NCBI GenBank assembly: GCA_023101885.1
Contig: JALPQD010000361.1
Span: forward strand, 205,057 to 269,056
Source: Typhlomys cinereus
Lineage: Eukaryota > Chordata > Mammalia > Rodentia > Platacanthomyidae
DNA length: 64,000 bases
Direction: 5' to 3'
A program made the position numbers and the translations under genes. How positions within the stretch are numbered: position 1 is the stretch's first letter; each line of letters begins with the position of its first letter. The notes under the pieces were generated by a model. It searched no databases. It had not been told where the DNA came from and was given only the letters and a program-made list of their open reading frames with translations. This document shows positions 11,696-20,430 of the stretch, in pieces.

Positions 11696-12808
11696 TTAGT
11701 AGCTTTTATAAGTATATTGCTTCGCTTTTAATGATGTTATATTTGCCTTCTGTTCTCCTGGATATGCCTGTTTTTTTTCTTCACGCTTGAGTATCATTTC
11801 TAGCAGTTTTTGAAGGCCTGGTTTGGTGGCCATGTATCCCTTAAAGTTGTCTTTGTGCTGGAAAATTTTTCTTTCTCCCTCCATCATGACTGATAGTTTT
11901 GCAGGGTAAATCAGCCTGGGTTGACATTTTTGCTCATTCAATACTTGAAGTATGTCTCTCCAAGCTCTTCTTGCTTTTACTGTTTCGACTGAGAAGTCAT
12001 TTGTTATTTTAATAGGTTTACCTTTAAAAGTGACTTGTTTTTTCTCCCTTGAAGCTCTCAGCACCAGTTCTTTATCTTGAATGTGGAGTGTTTTAACTAT
12101 TATTTGCTGCTGCGTGCTTCTATTTTGGTCGTATCTGTTTGGGGTGCGGAATGCCTCTTGTATATGAATGGGCCTCTCTTTTTTTAGATGAGGAAAGTTT
12201 TCCTTGATGATCGTTTGAAAAATTTCCTCAGGGGTGGTATTTTGAGATTCTTGCTCTGGTATTCCATGAATACGCATGTTAGGCTTCTTCAGGGTGTCCC
12301 ATATCTCTTGGATATTTCTCTCAAGTATCTTTTTGGCTTTAACAACCTCTTCCATTGAGCTGGTTAGTACTCCCACTTTATCTTCAAGGTCTGAAATTCT
12401 GTTTTCTGCTTCATTAGTTCTGTTGATAAGACTCTCTGTGGCATTCTGGGTTGAAGATAACTTGTCTTTTAGCTCAGTTTTAAACTCTGCTTGAGTTTGT
12501 TTTAACTGCTCTATGCCACTTTTTGTTTCTTGCACTGTTTTTCTCAACTCCTCCAGATGTCTGTTGTGTTCCTCCTCAAAGCGATTGATTCGATTATGTA
12601 ATTCCTCCCGGATTTCATCTTTCATAGTATTGAACATGGTAATGATCATATTTTGAAAGTCGTTATCCTGGGTCAGGCTTTCTTGGCCTTTTTCCGCGGG
12701 TTTGTTCTTGTTGGAGTCTAACATTATGGGATTAATTCCTTCAGTGGGAAATTTGTTTACTTGAGTGTTGCTTCTCATGGATTTGCACTTTGACTTTGGC
12801 ATTGTCAT
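11696..12808 (-). CDS. L1 ORF1p, copy A (370 aa, frameshifted C-terminus)
   Basis: ORF1p is the trimeric RNA-binding chaperone that packages L1 RNA with ORF2p in cytoplasmic particles. Seen: a basic N-terminus (MTMPKSKCK), a long heptad-rich coiled coil (about 50-155), an RRM-like block starting NMRIHGIPEQE, and a C-terminal domain with RTPNRYDQN and KARRAWRDILQ. Copy B and the old copy end in QENRRQI/QEDRREV-stop. Here an A8 instead of A7 run (11772-11779) shifts the frame, so the protein gains a different tail ending YTYKSY and stops 9 nt before the ORF2 ATG. It has one more codon near residue 28 than copy B. The start ATG is shared by both young copies. Confidence 0.93.
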   Translation of the reverse strand: MTMPKSKCKSMRSNTQVNKFPTEGINPIMLDSNKNKPAEKGQESLTQDNDFQNMIITMFNTMKDEIREELHNRINRFEEEHNRHLEELRKTVQETKSGIEQLKQTQAEFKTELKDKLSSTQNATESLINRTNEAENRISDLEDKVGVLTSSMEEVVKAKKILERNIQEIWDTLKKPNMRIHGIPEQESQNTTPEEIFQTIIKENFPHLKKERPIHIQEAFRTPNRYDQNRSTQQQIIVKTLHIQDKELVLRASREKKQVTFKGKPIKITNDFSVETVKARRAWRDILQVLNEQKCQPRLIYPAKLSVMMEGERKIFQHKDNFKGYMATKPGLQKLLEMILKREEKKQAYPGEQKANITSLKAKQYTYKSY

Positions 12809-12914
12809 TTTAACTCTTAAGATCTCTCAATTTCACTAAACTGAATTATTTGCCCTGGGGTACTGGTGGGCGGGGCCGAACGGGGACTTACCTAGGGCGC
12901 GGGAGTCGGAGCCG
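12809..12914 (-). promoter_or_regulatory. Copy A 5' UTR, 106 nt, internally deleted
   Basis: Compared with copy B's leader (13364-13646) this one begins at the same CGGCTCCGAC block but lacks the 177 bp equivalent to 13380-13556. The junction is at 12898/12899. The repeated pentamer CCCGC marks both sides of the missing segment. The remaining leader keeps TAGGTAAGT, a splice-donor-like match, on the - strand at 12886-12894. L1 5' UTRs normally carry the internal promoter, and most of the CpG-rich part is missing here. Confidence 0.85.
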
Positions 12915-12929
12915 TCACCTTCTATTCTT

Positions 12930-13337
12930 AACTGGATGAAGCCAGGAATGGATTTAGAAACCTGTAATCTCAGCATCTGAACAACTGACACAGAAGATTC
13001 TCCAGTCAAAGACAGCCTGGATTTCATAGTACATCCTTGTTTCAAACAAATAAATGGCTTAATTAATTAATTAATTAAATAGATGAAACGGGGCATGATA
13101 ATTTCAAATGAATGCTATTTATCAGCAGTAATTTACAAAACACTTGGTAATATAAAAATACTTTTTCAAAACATTAATCTAGAGAAAAATCAGAGCAAAG
13201 TATGACAAGTTGAGTACTACAACTACAGATAAATATCAACATGAGAAAGAAGCTATGTATACCTGTTATAATATTTTATAAGTTGATGTTCAATACATTG
13301 GTCTTTTATGCTTTGTTCAATGATCGTTCCATAAAAC
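12930..13337. other. 408-bp host spacer between the two young L1s
   Basis: Non-L1 DNA separates the 5' ends of copies A and B. It holds a diverged B1-like SINE (about 12955-13070), a (TTAA)n stretch at about 13058-13077 and AT-rich unique sequence. No ORF of note. Confidence 0.8.
12955..13070 (+). repeat. Diverged B1-like SINE
   Basis: CCTGTAATCTCAGCATCTGA near 12961 and the later AGACAGCCTGGATTTCATAG match the layout of 7SL-derived B1/Alu SINEs (CCTGTAATCCCAGCA, then GCCAGCCTGG, then an A-rich end). Heavily diverged. Confidence 0.6.
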
Positions 13338-13349
13338 AATCACATTATT

Positions 13350-13646
13350 AGCCCACAGGGACCCGGCTCCGACTCCCGCCATCCAGCTGGAGCCGCGCAG
13401 GGGCCGAGGGATGAGGAGGACCTCCCCCTGCGCCCGGGCCCGCCCCAGCTGCCCTCCGGTTAAATAGCTCCACGCCTACGAGTCCATCCTCCCCTTTCGC
13501 CCCACCCCGCTTCGCCGGTCGGGACACGCACGCGGTCCACCCGGGCCTCACCCCGCGCCCTAGGTAAGTCCCCGTTCAGCCCCGCCCACCAGTACCCCAG
13601 GCCAAATAATTCAGTTTAGTGAAATTGAGAGATCTTAAGAGTTAAA
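13350..13646 (+). promoter_or_regulatory. Copy B 5' UTR with the likely internal promoter
   Basis: This 297-nt leader is GC- and CpG-rich, unlike the surrounding AT-rich DNA, which fits an L1 internal promoter. A TTAAATAG box lies near 13461. TAGGTAAGT at 13561-13569 matches the mammalian 5' splice-site consensus and is retained in copy A; a relative (CAGGTGAGT) occurs twice in the old L1 near 75 and 243. The first 14 nt are absent in copy A. Promoter role is family knowledge plus composition; no start site is visible. Confidence 0.75.
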
Positions 13647-14714
13647 ATGACAATGCCAAAGTCAAAGTGCAAATCCATGAGAAGCAACACTCAAGTAAAC
13701 AAATTTCCCACTGAAGAAATTAATCCCATGTTAGACTCCAACAAGAACAAACCCGTGGAAAAAGGCCAAGAAAGCCTCACCCAGGATAAGGTCTTCCAAA
13801 ATATGATCATTACCATGTTCAATACTATGAAAGAGGAAATCCGGGAGGAATTACATAATCGAATCAATCGCTTTGAGGAGGAACACAACAGACATCTGGA
13901 GGAGTTGAGAAAAACAGTACAAGAAACAAAAAGTGGCATAGAGCAGTTAAAACAAACTCAAGCAGAGTTTAAAACTGAGCTAAAAGACAAGTTATCTTCA
14001 ACCCAGAATGCCACAGAGAGTCTTATCAACAGAACTAATGAAGCAGAAAACAGAATTTCAGACCTTGAAGATAAAGTGGGAGTACTAACCAGCTCAATGG
14101 AAGAGGTTGTTAAAGCCAAAAAGATACTTGAGAGAAATATCCAAGAGATATGGGACACCCTGAAGAAGCCTAACATGCGTATTCATGGAATACCAGAGCA
14201 AGAATCTCAAAATACCACCCCTGAGGAAATTTTTCAAACGATCATCAAGGAAAACTTTCCTCATCTAAAAAAAGAGAGGCCCATTCATATACAAGAGGCA
14301 TTCCGCACCCCAAACAGATACGACCAAAATAGAAGCACGCAGCAGCAAATAATAGTTAAAACACTCCACATTCAAGATAAAGAACTGGTGCTGAGAGCTT
14401 CAAGGGAGAAAAAACAAGTCACTTTTAAAGGTAAACCTATTAAAATAACAAATGACTTCTCAGTCGAAACAGTAAAAGCAAGAAGAGCTTGGAGAGACAT
14501 ACTTCAAGTATTGAATGAGCAAAAATGTCAACCCAGGCTGATTTACCCTGCAAAACTATCAGTCATGATGGAGGGAGAAAGAAAAATTTTCCAGCACAAA
14601 GACAACTTTAAGGGATACATGGCCACCAAACCAGGCCTTCAAAAACTGCTAGAAATGATACTCAAGCGTGAAGAAAAAAACAGGCATATCCAGGAGAACA
14701 GAAGGCAAATATAA
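13647..14714 (+). CDS. L1 ORF1p, copy B (intact, 355 aa)
   Basis: The intact RNA-binding chaperone of the element. The start is ATG at 13647 (MTMPKSKC); the second ATG two codons later aligns with the old copy's start. Residues about 50-155 are a charged heptad coiled coil (EELHNRINRFEEEHNRHLEE) that should trimerise. Next come an RRM-like domain (from NMRIHGIPEQE, about 180) and a C-terminal domain containing RTPNRYDQN, KARRAWRDIL and YPAKLSVMMEGERKIF. It ends QENRRQI, the ancestral end judged from the old L1. It lacks one codon near residue 28 relative to copy A. A 50-nt gap separates it from ORF2, which is read from the same bicistronic RNA. Confidence 0.96.
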   Translation: MTMPKSKCKSMRSNTQVNKFPTEEINPMLDSNKNKPVEKGQESLTQDKVFQNMIITMFNTMKEEIREELHNRINRFEEEHNRHLEELRKTVQETKSGIEQLKQTQAEFKTELKDKLSSTQNATESLINRTNEAENRISDLEDKVGVLTSSMEEVVKAKKILERNIQEIWDTLKKPNMRIHGIPEQESQNTTPEEIFQTIIKENFPHLKKERPIHIQEAFRTPNRYDQNRSTQQQIIVKTLHIQDKELVLRASREKKQVTFKGKPIKITNDFSVETVKARRAWRDILQVLNEQKCQPRLIYPAKLSVMMEGERKIFQHKDNFKGYMATKPGLQKLLEMILKREEKNRHIQENRRQI

Positions 14715-14764
14715 CACCATTAAAAGCGAAGCAACATACTTATAAAAGCTACTAAACATAATAA

Positions 14765-17700
14765 ATGTCTGGAATTAACAATAGTTTCTCCATTATAACA
14801 CTAAATGTTAATGGACTTAATTCACTGATCAAGAGACACAGATTACAAACTTGGATTAAAAATCACAATCCATCAATCTGTTGCCTGCAGGAAACCCATC
14901 TCACCACAAAAGATAGGCACGCTCTAAAAATAAAAGGCTGGTCAACAATTCTACAAGCAAATGGAAGCAGAAAACAGGCAGGGGTAGCCATTATGCTATC
15001 AGACAAAGTGGATTTCAAACCAAAAAAAATTATAAGAGACACGGATGGATACTACATTTTAGTCACAGGTACAATTCACCAGGAAGATTTCACAATACTG
15101 AACATATATGCATCCAATACGGGCCCCTCCACATTCATTAAGAAAACCCTACAGCGTCTAAAGCAAGAAATCAACCCCCAAACGATAATTCTTGGGGACT
15201 TCAACACTGCCCTCTCTACATGGGATAGATCAACAGGTCAAAAGCTTAACAGAGACACTTTGGAACTTAATCAAACCCTGAAAGAAATGGACCTCACAGA
15301 TCTCTATCGAACTTTTCACCCACGCACCAAAGAATACACATTTTTCTCAGCAGCACACGGAACTTTCTCCAAAATAGATCACATATTGGGCCACAAAATG
15401 AATCTACACATATACAAGAAAGTTGAAATTCTAACCTGTGCCCTATCAGACCACCACGGCCTAAAGCTGGACATCCACAACACATCAAACAAGAGAAAAT
15501 ACACTAACTCCTGGAAACTTAACACTATGATGCTGAATGAGAACTGGATTCAGGAAGAAATTAAAAAGGAAATTCAAGATTTCCTGAAAGTGAATGATAA
15601 CGAAAATACAACTTACCAAAATCTCTGGGACACAATGAAAGCTGTTCTAAGAGGTAAGTTCATAGCTCTTAATGCCCACGTCAAAAAAATGGAAACATCA
15701 GAAATAAACAACTTAACAATGCAGCTTAAAGCTTTAGAGAAACTAGAGCAATCTGATCCCAAAAGCAGTAGAAGAGAAGAGATTAGCAAAATAAGGGGAG
15801 AAATATCTGAAATCGAGACTAAGAAAAGGATAGAAAAAATCAACCAATCAAAAAGCTGGTTCTTTGAAAAAATCAACAAGATTGATACACCCCTAGCTAA
15901 ACTAACCAAAAGCAAGAGAGAGAAAACCCAAATTAACAAAATTAGAAATGAACATGGAGTTATCACTACTGATACCCAAGAAATCCAGAGAATTATAACA
16001 TCATATTTCAAAAACTTATACTCTGTGAAGTTTGACAACACAAAAGAGATGGATGAATTTCTAAGTAAACACAACTTACCTAAATTGAATCAGGAAGTTG
16101 TGAATTATTTAAATAGTCCTATAACATATAAGGAAATTGAGGAAGTAATCTCGAATCTTCCCACCAAAAAATGTCCTGGACCAGATGGATTCAGCACAGA
16201 GTTCTACCAGACATTTAAGGAGTTAATAACACCAATACTCCTTAAACTGTTCCGTCAAATAGCAAAGGAAGGAACACTACCAAATTCCTTCTATGAAGCT
16301 AATATCGTTTTAATTCCAAAACCTAATAAAGATTCACTTAAAAAAGAAAACTATAGGCCGATCTCCCTGATGAACACAGATGCAAAGATTCTCAACAAAG
16401 TCTTAGCAAATCGGATTCAAAAACATATTAAAAAGATCATTCATGGGGACCAAGTAGGCTTCATCCCCGGCACACAAGGTTGGTTCAACATACGCAAATC
16501 AATAAATGTAATTCATCATGTAAACCAGTCCAAAGTCCAAGACCACATGATACTCTCGATAGATGCAGAAAAAGCTTTTGACAAGATCCAACAGCCTTTT
16601 ATGATCAAAAGGCTAGAGACAGTGGGAATGGAAGGAACCTTAATCAATATAATAAAAGCTATATACAACAAGCCCACAGCAAGGATTATGCTCAATGGGG
16701 AACAATTGGAAGCATTCCCACTTCAGTCAGGAACTAGACAAGGCTGTCCACTCTCACCACTTCTATTCAATATTGTACTTGAAGTCTTAGCTGAAGCCAT
16801 AAGACAAGAAAGGGACATAAGAGGGATTCAAATCGGCAAGGAAGAAGTCAAGCTATCCCTATTTGCAGATGACATGATCTTATACCTGAGGGATCCCAAA
16901 AACTCCACCAGGAAGCTCCTGGAACTAATTGAGAAGTTCAGCAGGGTGGCAGGATACAAAATAAATGTGCAAAAATCAGAGGCCTTCCTATATGCCCAGA
17001 ATGAAAGAAGTGAAAAAGCCTTGAGAGAAACCATACCATTTACTATAACCCCTAAAAAAATGACATACCTTGGTATAAACCTAACTAAGGAGGTAAAAGA
17101 CCTTTACAATGAAAACTTTAAAACCCTAAAGAAAGAAATCGCAGAAGACACCAGAAGGTGGAAAGACCTCCCTTGTTCCTGGATTGGCAGAATCAACATT
17201 GTAAAAATGACCATCCTACCAAAGGCAATATACAGATTCAATGCTATACCAATCAAAATCCCAAAGCAATTCTTCAAAGAAGTTGACCAAACAATCTCAA
17301 AGTTCATATGGAGGCACAAAAGACCCAGGATAGCAAAAACAATCCTGAGTAACAAAAACACAGCTGGAGGTATTACCATACTAAACCTAAGTCTATACTA
17401 CAAATCCATAGTTATAAAGACAGCCTGATACTGGCTCCAAAATAGACACACAGATCAATGGATAAGGATTGAAGACCCAGATATAAGCCCACAAAGTTAC
17501 AGCCATTTGGTCTTTGACAAAGGGGCCCAAAGAATCCAATGGAAAAAGAACAGCATCTTCAACAAATGGTGCTGGCAAAACTGGATCTCCACATGCAGAA
17601 GATTAAAGCTGGACCCGTACTTGTCACCATGTACAAGACTTAATTCCAAATGGATCAAGGACCTTGATATCAGGCCAGAGACTTTAAAAACCGTAGTTGA

Positions 17701-18589
17701 AAGGATAGGAAACTCCCTCGAGCTGATTGGGCTAGGCCAACACTTCCTAAACAGACCTCCAATGGCACAGTCACTGCTACCAACTCTCAACAGTTGGGAT
17801 CTTGTGAAATTAAAGAGCTTTTGTTCAGATAAAGAGATTGTCACACGAGCTCAAAGGCAACCCACAGAATGGGAGAAAATCTTCACTAACCACATATCTG
17901 ACAGAGCTCTACTGTCCAGAGTGCACAAAGAACTTAGAAAACTAAACTCCAAGGAAAACACTGGCCCAATTAAAAAATGGGCCCTGGAACTTAAAAGAAA
18001 CTTTACCAGGGATGAAATTAAAATGTCTAACAATTATCTTAAAAAATGCTCCACTTCCTTCGCCATCAGGGAAATGCAAATCAAAACTTCCCTGAGATAT
18101 CATCTCACCCTGGTCAGGATGGCAAAAATCCACAATACAAACAATGACAAATGCTGGAGAGGATGTGGAGAGAGGGCAACTCTCCTACATTGTTGGTGGG
18201 AATGCAGGCTCATACAGCCACTCTGGCGAGCCGTCTGGAGATTCTTAAAGAAATTAAAGATTGAAATGCCATATGACCCTGCTATCCCACTTTTGGGAAT
18301 AACCCCCCATGCAGCAGAGGTTCGCCTCGATAGCACAAGCACGACCATGTCCATAGCAGCACTGTTTACAATAGCAAAGTCATGGAATCAACCCAAATGT
18401 CCAACAGTTGACGAGTGGATAAGGAAACTGTGGTACATCTATACAATGGAGTACTACTCAGCCATCAAAAATGATGAATTACTGGAATTTGCTGGGAAAT
18501 GGATGTCATTAGAAAGAATTATATTAAGTGAAGTATCCCAAACCCAGAAAATTAAGCGCCGTATGTACTCCCTAATAGGTGGCTCCTAG
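14765..18589 (+). pseudogene. L1 ORF2, copy B: one nonsense codon at residue 888
   Basis: The 1275-codon frame is broken once by TGA at 17426-17428, where copy A has TGG (Trp). The first open part is 887 residues: endonuclease with N14, E43 (QETH), GDFN and SDHHG, and reverse transcriptase with FADD at 700-703. The second part resumes in the same frame and carries the Cys-rich motif [18 protein letters not shown] and the normal C-terminus to 18589. Without readthrough the product loses the domain needed downstream of RT, so autonomous retrotransposition is unlikely. The endonuclease-RT part alone might still be made. No frameshift was found. Confidence 0.94.
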
Positions 18590-19592
18590 TACCAAACTCA
18601 CCCAGCCCACATTGAGACACTCAAAAGTAAACCTATGTAACACAGTAATTGCAAGGATTATGAACAAGAGAGATGGGTTAGGAGGGCCACACCACTAACA
18701 AGGAGAGAGGGGACCATGTTACAGCAGAGAAAATAGGCCTCCATCAAGGTCTGACAGTAAGTAATGAGAAACCTGGTTAAGTTCACAGACGTTCTTTCCT
18801 GATCTCACCAGAAGGGGAGGGCATGTAGTCTAGCAGATAAAAAGTAATCATTTTGCAAATGGGTGATGGACCCCTCCCTCAGTGAGGTTTCCTACTCTTA
18901 TTACATCTACCCTTGAATGTGCTATTACAACAAGACTCCAGTTTAACAGCTTTTTGTCTCTGGCCAGGGGGTGACATACAGTGCCCAGCAGAATGGAGTG
19001 GAGGGAATTGCAGGAGCAGCAAAACTGCAAAAGAAAATCAACAAACCACAATCCAGAACTTCAGAGACTCTATATCAATCACATAGAACTAGGCCAGCCT
19101 AATCTCTCCCCATCCTGGAGCTCAGGGACATTTGCGGAAGAGGGGGCGGTAAGATTGTAAGAGCAAAAGGATGGGAGGAGCAACGATTTGCAAGATTCTC
19201 AACAATAGTTGGGGCCAAAGCAATCATAATAGGATTTAGCATGCCCTGCGCAATGTCCAGCGCATTGTTGCCCTCATAAAGTCTAGCATCTGTTAAGGGC
19301 ACCGAGACCCCTGGAGGCAAGGGATTGACAGCCATAGTAGTGATCTTATGCTTAAGGGGAACAAGAGAAAGGGCTTATGGAAATGCCATTGGGTCCTTAT
19401 ATGTCATCGGAGAGGAGGACCCAGTGGAGAGTTAGGCGTACACAATAAAGGACTCTCTGGGAATTGGGGGGGAGGCACTGGGGGAAGGGGAGGGGAAGGA
19501 GGGGGTTCGGGGGGAGGAGGGGGGAGGGAGGGAACTGGTAAAAAATTTTAAAATGTATAATTAAATTTTTAATAAAAAAAAAGAAAAAAAAA
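18590..19592 (+). other. Copy B 3' UTR and first A-rich tail
   Basis: Non-coding DNA follows the ORF2 stop. It includes the strand complementary to an 78-codon antisense ORF (19099-19335), a G-rich purine tract at 19465-19535, an AT-rich end (TTAAATTTTTAAT) and an A9-G-A9 tail at 19574-19592. The A9-G start is identical to copy A. Confidence 0.9.
19461..19540 (+). other. G-rich tract in the L1 3' UTR
   Basis: Many runs of 3-7 G separated by short spacers fit a G-quadruplex-forming tract. The same type of tract sits in the other L1 3' UTRs here: 6941-6995 (complement), 27465-27560 (complement), 32745-32830 (complement) and 58150-58255. G-rich 3' UTR tracts are known in mammalian L1s. Its length varies between copies A and B. 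Confidence 0.8.
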
Positions 19593-19633
19593 CTGTGCTT
19601 TTGTGGAAAAAATAAATATAAAAAAGACAAAAA
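19593..19633 (+). other. 41-nt extra tail of copy B (candidate 3' transduction)
   Basis: After the A9-G-A9 tail come 41 nt that contain AATAAA and end in a second A-rich run directly before the right TSD. Copy A lacks this. A short 3' transduction from the source locus, using a downstream poly(A) signal, is the simplest reading. TGGAAAAAATAAAT resembles the end of the older L1 at 58277-58290. Confidence 0.65.
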
Positions 19634-19645
19634 AATCACATTATT

Positions 19646-20089
19646 TTATTATGGCATTATGATAAACTGCTCTGAACAATGTGACCTCATAATGTTGTTT
19701 TTTAATGTGCAAAAAACAGATAAAAGTTAAAAAATAAGTAAAGAACTTAATCAGACATTTCCTCAAAGAAGAAATAATAATCTCCCATCAATATTTCAAT
19801 GATATTCGACACTGATCCCTGATTATAAAAGTGCAGGGTGAAAATAAGATGTCACTGCACCTGCTAATAACATAATTCTTCTGCCCTTCCCCATCTGACA
19901 GTCATCCTGATCTCTCTAGGTGAGCATTGTGCTTCTAACATCTTCTCTTCTCATGGTAAGATGCTGAGAGGTCAAATCTCGTGCAGATCTTGCAGAAGGA
20001 AGCACATGCAGGAGCTCATGGGCGCGCCACACTGCCGTGGTCCGAGGCCGCTGACAACACCCCTCCTCGCCTTCAGCCCCTCATATTCT
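19646..20089. other. Unassigned sequence after copy B
   Basis: AT-rich at first, then a more GC-rich stretch near 20000-20060. No ORF, RNA gene or repeat family recognised. Confidence 0.4.
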
Positions 20090-20430
20090 TACTGTCCCTC
20101 TTCCAGGAGGAGGAGACGATAACATAATTGGTCTGGAGATGATTTTGATTTCTGTTTGGGGCCAAACAATCCACAGTTGAATATTCTCTGCACTTTGGCC
20201 AGTTGTGATTCTCTGTATCAAGCAATAACCCATTGCAAGGGAAGCTTCTAGGTGTAGATCTGAGACCTGTTCTCATGTATGGATATAATGATGAGTGTTT
20301 AGATGATAATTGGATTTCACAAGCTTGCAGCTAAACCTGTATAGCTTACTTTTCCCTAAGACTCATGGCTCCCCTTCCAGTGGTCTTTGGCCTGGTTTAC
20401 AGTGACAGGCACGTGGCAGGGCGTTTTCTA
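20090..20430 (+). repeat. Unnamed rodent interspersed repeat, first copy
   Basis: CACTTTGGCCAGTTGTG near 20193, AAGGGAAGCTTCT near 20238 and TTTACAGTGACAGGCACG near 20396 are phrases that I recognise from a widespread rodent interspersed repeat. I cannot name it safely. A second region at 39340-39990 appears to hold other parts of the same family in the same orientation. Confidence 0.4.

Larger units (their letters stand above)
6864..12929 (-). mobile_element. Young full-length LINE-1, copy A (with TSDs)
   Basis: The body is 6879-12914. The perfect 15-bp TSD TCACCTTCTATTCTT lies at 6864-6878 and 12915-12929. The pre-insertion site reads TTCTT/AACT on the + strand, close to the L1 endonuclease preference TTTT/AA. 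The order on the - strand is 5' UTR (12914-12809), ORF1 (12808-11696), ORF2 (11686-7862), 3' UTR with a G-rich tract, and a poly(A) tail with a single G (6879-6895). It is near-identical to copy B at 13350-19633. Defects seen are a 177-bp leader deletion, a +1 frameshift near the end of ORF1 and one stop in ORF2. Confidence 0.96.
13338..19645 (+). mobile_element. Young full-length LINE-1, copy B (with TSDs)
   Basis: The body is 13350-19633 between 12-bp direct repeats AATCACATTATT at 13338-13349 and 19634-19645. The order is 5' UTR, ORF1 (13647-14714), ORF2 (14765-18589), 3' UTR, A-rich tail, then 41 extra nt ending in a second A-rich tail. Near-identical to copy A in opposite orientation, but with different TSDs, so it is an independent insertion and not an inverted duplication. 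ORF1 is intact. ORF2 has one nonsense codon. Confidence 0.95.

Noticed and set aside
6879..19633. A single inverted duplication of one L1 locus
   Set aside because: The flanks and TSDs differ and copy-specific features (leader deletion, extra tail) show two separate insertions.
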